Source: Anaeramoeba flamelloides (Eukaryota > Metamonada > Anaeramoebidae). From it: a DNA stretch of 64,000 bases. A program made the position numbers and the translations under genes. Shown here piece by piece: positions 58,953 to 64,000 of the stretch (the stretch's first letter is position 1; each line of letters opens with the position of its first letter). Location: assembly GCA_027625915.1 (NCBI GenBank), contig JANTQA010000036.1, forward strand, positions 5,291,001 to 5,355,000. The letters run 5' to 3'. The notes below the pieces were generated by a model. It ran no database searches. It saw only the letters and a list, made by a program, of their open reading frames with translations, and was not told the origin of the DNA.

Positions 58953-60361
58953 AAATAGGAGCAGGTTTTTCATATGAAAAAAAAATTGTAATAATTGTTT
59001 TTTTTTTTTATTATAATGTATTTTACTAAAGTGTTTAGAGATAATAATTAATATAGATTAATAGATAAAAATATAGTGTAATCATTTTATTTATTAAAAG
59101 ACAAACGAAAATTGAGTAAAATTATAATATAAAAATTTGCCCATAATTTTGAAATTTGGCTTATATAATTGTAAAAAACCCAAATGAATGTTTGACACTT
59201 TTGACTCCATTTTTCATTTTGGAAATTTTATTATCCTTGCACAAACAATAAAGAATTTTATTCATTTTAATGTTAAGTAATTTCCATATTTTATTGAATC
59301 TTCAAAATATTCTATATCAATGATTGTTCTGAAATCGAGGGTTTTCAAATTATACAAAATAAATTGTACTACTGGGATTTCAATAAAAAACTGGGAAAAT
59401 TTTCACTTCATTTTGAATTTCCGTTTTAAAGCAGAACCAAAAATCCCAGCCTGCTTCTTTGAGAACTCAATTTATAAAAGAAAAATATGGAAAAGGAAGT
59501 TAATATTTGTTCCCATTTATAATTCAAATACAAGTATATATTTTTTTAAAATTTATTGTAAATTATCAATATTGTAAATGGTCATTATTATTGTGGATGA
59601 AATGTGAATTAAAGTATTTGTTTGATCTAACTTGATTTTTCCAATTACTTTTTTTTAAATGAGAGAGGTATAAAAATATTTCTACAAAACTTTATCTTTT
59701 GAGATAAAGGTTTTGGATTGTATGTGAGATCATCGGCCTAAAATAGGAAAACAACCTAGCCTTGACATACTGTTATTTGCCAAATAAATTGGGAAAAATT
59801 TTCTATTAATTGCCCATATTGATCTTTTTTCTTTCAAATGGGGTTTGCAAAGAAGGGTGTTGTTATTTTGATTCTCAATTTTTGTCTCCATACAAAAATG
59901 AAGTGTAAAATTTTTTCCCATTTATTTACAAATATCAAAATAGCTAAATTAGGTGTATCTTTTAAAAACAAAAAATCTGAGTCTATACAGGTCAGAGTAT
60001 TTGATCAAATTCAAATAATAAAACCGATTGTTGATAAAAAAAAAACAACTATCTTTCAAAATGTAAATTCATATCTGACAATTTTTGAACCAATTTCTAA
60101 AACAATTTCAAGAAAATTTCTCAAATTGTCAAATCTTTATATTAACAAAAAGTAGTTTAAAGATCTGGATCTTGAAATTTAACGAAAAACTAAATTATAT
60201 GGTATTGTTCTTAAACCAAAACTTCATTTGTTCAAGATCAAGATTATGATACTCATCAAAGAAAAAATTGAAATACCTAACAAAAGGTGTAATTGATTTC
60301 ATACAAATCAAGATTATTGGAAAAAATTTTTTTTTCAAGACTATTTGTTGTAAAATTGATT

Positions 60362-60540
60362 GAACATATTTTTCATTCAGCTTTCCTAAAAAAGTATATT
60401 TTCAATCATTTAAAATGACAAATTTTTAATTATTTCAACAAGTTTAAATTATTAATATATATTTTAGAATCGGGGTCTTTGATGATTTATTTTTTTTTTG
60501 GGTTTTATTTTTTTAATAAAGCCGACTGAAAAGATTGATC
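60362..60540. mobile_element. Small TIR element, family F, copy 4
   Basis: Ends ATTTTTCATTCAGCTTTCCT and AAAGCCGACTGAAAAGATTG, with inner TCGGGGTCTTTGATGATTTA corresponding to the inner word of copies 1 and 2. Non-coding. Confidence 0.65.
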
Positions 60541-61848
60541 TTTTTCTTTTAAAATTCACAGTAAGAAATTAAAATAACAATTCCTTTTCAGAAATAATAA
60601 TCATTATTAAAAATAAATAAACAAAAACTTTTCGAAAGAAAAAAAAAATTAGTATTTTTCATCAAATATCTCAAAAATTTCCAACTATAAAGTTAGAAAT
60701 GTGTTGACAAATTATGGAGTGTCCTGAAGTACGAGTTCCAAAATCAGAAAATCAAGTAAATCGAGTTGAAAAATCGGATTGTAGGTGTAATTTGTGCTTT
60801 TCTGAAAGATTCTGATCAATAAGAAATCTTCAAAAATTGATGACTAAACGTGATTCATTCCCAAGTCATTGGTTTTATGGTTTCAGTCTCGTAAAGTTAG
60901 TTTTTTTCAAATCAAGTATTAAATAAGGACTCAAATAATTTTGAAATAATTCAACCCAAAATATTGTATTATTTTTTCTTTTGAAATTAGAGTTCAAGAC
61001 TTGATTCCAAATTACTTCTGGCTGATATCTGATCAGACAATTTGGTTTCTAAATGTAAATTTTAGTTAATAGATATTTTCAAATAATTTGTTCCAAAATG
61101 CAAGTTTTTTTTGGAAAATTAACTAAACACTCAAAAAGTTTTTATCTTTTTTTTTATTGATTCGTTAACAATTACGTGAACACACTGAGTTGGTGCCTTC
61201 GTTTATAAGCCAAGTGTCTTCAAGTAGAAAAAGTGCAGGAATGCATGATCTCATAATTTCAAGTAAATATAATTAAAAAATGTGCAATTATTATAGAAAA
61301 TAAAAAGTTGAATATTGAAAGATTTCCCGATTAAAACCAAAATTCCCAAGCTCTATCAAATTTCGTTTGGTTCTTTGAACTTTTCGTTCAGATTTCTCAA
61401 AAAATGCTAAAATACATTTTAATTTTCTCAAAATTTTCTTCTTTTTTAAAAATAAACAAAAATAGTTTTTGAGAAAAACACACTGATTTATCTTAAAATA
61501 AATCGAAAATTCCCAAGCTAAACATAGTAACGGCCGATTTAATTTGAGAATTATACTTGTCTGAAACAAAATAAAGTTTTTCAATTTCAAATTATCCGAA
61601 AGAAAAATTGTTTAATCAAATTTACAAAATGATACTCGAAACCTAAAAAAAACACGTTGAAAGCAAAAATCAATTGTCTTTGTATTTTATACGTTTACTC
61701 TAATAATTTACAACAAAGTAGTGTCTGTTTGTAAAATAAATTAGTTTCTAAAAAAAAGTAAATGAATTTAAAAACAAAAACTGAAAATAAATTTTCATAA
61801 TTTTTTTACAATCTTTTTATCAAAATTCTTAATCATAAAAGAGAAACA

Positions 61849-64000
61849 ATGTCAAATTTTGATTGCAAAAACAAATTCAAACCAGACACTGAAGGTACAT
61901 ACATTAAAAGTTTCAAAGAATACCAAAGTCTCCATAAAAAAAGTATCGAGGATCCACAAGCATTTTGGTATGAAAAAGCACATGAATTCTTAAATTGGGA
62001 CAAATCGTTCACCAAAGTTAGTTCTGGGTATGTTCTTCCCGATGCTCTCAAACTTTTTCTGTTTTTTTCTTTTTTCAAATTGCTAGATCCATTTTCTAAA
62101 ATTTTTTCATTTTTCTCTTTGCATAATTTGAATATCTCCTCCGAACATCCTCGAAACAAACAAACCCAACAAAACAAAACAAAACAAATAACTAACACTT
62201 ATAGAAATTTAAAATATGGCAATGTGAAATACTTTGAAGACGGATATTTAAGTGTGTATCAAAATTGTGTTTTGAGGCACAAAGAAGCAAATCCAAACGG
62301 AATTGCATTAATATATGAGGCCGACAACCCAGAGGAAGCTAGAAGCGTCACGTGGTTGGAATTGTCTCAACAGGTGCAATTATATGCAAGAGTCTTAAAG
62401 CAAATGGGAGTCAAAAAAGGAGACGTTGTCACAATTTATATGTCGACAAGCCCCGAGGCCATTTATGCAATGTTTGCGTGCTCGTACATTGGCGCCGTCC
62501 ACTCTGTGATCTTTGGTGGCTTTTCAAGCGACGCGATTAAGGCAAGGGTTTTAGATTCCAAATCTGAGGTTATTTTCACCCAGAACTTTACCAAGAGAAG
62601 AGGAAGAACAATCCCAATGAAGACCACAATTAACAAGGCAATTGAAGGGATTGACTTTGTCAGGAAGGTGCTTGTCTATGGGCGAGTGAAGAACATCAAA
62701 GAGGAAATCAATATGAAGCCAAACAGGGACATTTTGCTTGAATCGCTTTTCGAGGAATTCCAAGAAGGAGGCAAATATGAAAACGTATATGCCAACCTGC
62801 AGCCAATGTCCATGAACGCAGAGGATCCTTTGTTTTTGCTGTACACCTCTGGCTCCACGGGGAAGCCCAAGGCACTTATCCACACAACCGGCGGCTATTT
62901 GCTCAACGCAGCACTCACACACAAGACAGTCTTTGACATCCGCAAGGGCGACAGATTTGGATGTGTCGCGGATATCGGCTGGATCACAGGCCACACTTAT
63001 ATCGTGTACGCGCCCATGTTAAATGGGGTATCAACTGTTTTATTTGAATCCACACCGGACTATCCAAGCATCACCAGATATTGGGAAGTCATCGACAAAT
63101 GGGGGCTGACCCAATTCTACACCTCCCCAACGGCAGTGAGATTTGTCATGTCGTGCGGAACCGATCCCCTGAAGGACTTTTCTTTGAAATCCCTACGTGT
63201 CATCGGCTCTGTCGGCGAGCCCATTGGCGTCGAGGCATGGAATTGGTATTTTAAAAACGTGGGCAAATCAAGATGCTATCTTGTTGACACCTACTGGATG
63301 ACAGAATCGGGGGCAATCATGATCTCTGCAATCCCAGGCGCAACCACTTTAAAACGCGGATCAGCAACACTCCCATTATTTGGCATCAACCCACAATTGC
63401 TGGTCAAAAACGGGAGTTCCAAAAGCATCGAATTGAGTATGCAAAAGAAGCAAAGGAAATTTTCCGAAATCGCAGAGAACGACCAAAGCGGGATCCTTAC
63501 AATCAAGGGCCATTGGCCATCGATAACGAGAACAATTCTGGGCAACCACAAAAGGTATTTAGAAACATACCTCAGCCCATGCCCAGGATATTTCTTGACA
63601 GGAGATTCTGCTTACAGAGACATGGACGGGTATTATTTCATCAAGGGCAGGATCGATGACGTTATTAACGTCTGCGCACATCGGTTTGGCACCTCCGAAC
63701 TTGAGTCAACTCTCACCTTACATCCAAAGGCAGTCGAGGTTGCAGTTGTAGGAATGCCACACAAGATTAAAGGCGAGGCCATCTTTGTGTTTTGCGTATT
63801 AAAAGACAAGCACACAGAAGAAATGGTCATCAAAAACGAACTCAAGTCATTGTTGCAAACATCAATTTCCAAAATAGCTTCACCAGAACACATCGTCATC
63901 GTTGATTCCTTACCTAAAACTAGATCGGGTAAAATAATGAGAAGAATACTCAAAAAAATTGTGAGAAAAAATTACGAAGTCGCTACTTATGGTGATTTGT
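61849..64000 (+). CDS. acs: Acetyl-CoA synthetase, AMP-forming (3' end beyond window)
   Basis: Exon 1 is 61849-62027 and exon 2 runs from 62205 past the window end; the 177-bp intron (GTATGT..TTATAG) joins in phase 2 at SSG/NLKYG. About 658 residues are present, nearly the full family length (650-670). The enzyme activates acetate with ATP and CoA in the cytosol. Landmarks: WYEKAHEFLNWDKSF, YTSGSTGKPKA (273-283), GWITGH, SVGEPI, YWMTE (423-427), TGDSAYRD, GRIDDVINVCAHR (541-553) and PKTRSGK with catalytic Lys636. The acetate pocket (Val310/Thr311/Val386/Trp414 in the Salmonella enzyme) reads Ile, Thr, Val, Trp, so acetate remains the likely substrate. Deviations: KPKA for KPKG and NVCAHR for NVSGHR, both in nucleotide/CoA motifs. 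The exon is GC-rich relative to its flanks. Propionyl-CoA synthetase is the alternative but fits the pocket less well. Confidence 0.95.
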   Translation, partial: MSNFDCKNKFKPDTEGTYIKSFKEYQSLHKKSIEDPQAFWYEKAHEFLNWDKSFTKVSSGYVLPDALKLFLFFSFFKLLDPFSKIFSFFSLHNLNISSEHPRNKQTQQNKTKQITNTYRNLKYGNVKYFEDGYLSVYQNCVLRHKEANPNGIALIYEADNPEEARSVTWLELSQQVQLYARVLKQMGVKKGDVVTIYMSTSPEAIYAMFACSYIGAVHSVIFGGFSSDAIKARVLDSKSEVIFTQNFTKRRGRTIPMKTTINKAIEGIDFVRKVLVYGRVKNIKEEINMKPNRDILLESLFEEFQEGGKYENVYANLQPMSMNAEDPLFLLYTSGSTGKPKALIHTTGGYLLNAALTHKTVFDIRKGDRFGCVADIGWITGHTYIVYAPMLNGVSTVLFESTPDYPSITRYWEVIDKWGLTQFYTSPTAVRFVMSCGTDPLKDFSLKSLRVIGSVGEPIGVEAWNWYFKNVGKSRCYLVDTYWMTESGAIMISAIPGATTLKRGSATLPLFGINPQLLVKNGSSKSIELSMQKKQRKFSEIAENDQSGILTIKGHWPSITRTILGNHKRYLETYLSPCPGYFLTGDSAYRDMDGYYFIKGRIDDVINVCAHRFGTSELESTLTLHPKAVEVAVVGMPHKIKGEAIFVFCVLKDKHTEEMVIKNELKSLLQTSISKIASPEHIVIVDSLPKTRSGKIMRRILKKIVRKNYEVATYGDL

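Larger units (their letters stand above)
54778..61848. other. 7 kb gene-free region between the ankyrin-BTB and acetyl-CoA synthetase genes
   Basis: The divergent gap, so both promoters lie here, but no motif is recognisable. It holds family I copy 2 (55400), family A copy 4 (56357) and family F copy 4 (60362). A short better-than-random frame at 57283-57389 ends in a GTATGA donor-like site but matches nothing I know. 57420-60300 and 60550-61840 are AT-rich with low-complexity frames only. Confidence 0.7.

Noticed and set aside
59838-60155. 105-codon plus-strand frame
   Set aside because: Ile/Lys/Phe-rich, no motif, no neighbouring exon; most likely chance.

Overview
The window looks like nuclear DNA from a very AT-rich, free-living-type protist. 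The protein-coding genes contain spliceosomal introns that start GTA and end AG (mostly TAG), the standard stops are used (TAA and TGA seen), and the long non-coding stretches are full of small inverted-repeat elements. Tandem-BTB/ankyrin proteins, AMP-forming acetyl-CoA synthetase and TE-rich AT-rich spacers fit an anaeramoebid-like metamonad, but that placement is inference; no rRNA or tRNA gene was found to test it.

Layout: (1) 3402-4547 (-) is an intronless divergent actin. (2) 7739-15603 (+) is a DDX52/Rok1-type DEAD-box helicase in two exons separated by a 6.1 kb intron. (3) 26725-27281 and 31590-32988 (+) are most simply two exons of one secreted, EGF-repeat surface protein with a 4.3 kb intron. 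(4) 35959-36268 (+) is a B-box zinc-finger exon, and 42067-42843 (+) is a two-exon macro domain; phase and reading frame allow them to be one gene across a 5.8 kb intron. (5) 54777-47000 (-) is a six-exon ankyrin-BTB gene with one ankyrin repeat per exon and a 5.4 kb intron. (6) 61849 to the window end (+) is acetyl-CoA synthetase, lacking only its last codons.

Small introns here are 121-372 bp, but three or four introns are 4.3-6.1 kb, and these are packed with transposable elements. The repeat landscape comprises at least ten families of TA-flanked, terminal-inverted-repeat (MITE-like) elements of about 200-1200 bp, one SINE-like insertion with an 18-bp target duplication, and one LINE family with a 5'-truncated copy carrying a 15-bp target duplication. 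Several nested insertions give a relative order of events. I saw no transposase gene, so the MITE-like families must depend on an enzyme encoded elsewhere.

The genes do not form a pathway or operon. They are ordinary housekeeping functions (rRNA processing helicase, acetate activation, actin) mixed with signalling/adaptor proteins (BTB-ankyrin, B-box, macro, EGF). The most unusual protein observations are an actin that has lost both residues that position the hydrolytic water, a probable B-box-macro fusion with an altered macro active site, and the exon-per-repeat phase-0 architecture of the ankyrin gene. The most unusual DNA observations are the LINE 3' end (10-bp AGTGC tandem repeats plus a terminal hairpin) and a 1.2 kb element with subterminal TCGCGA arrays.
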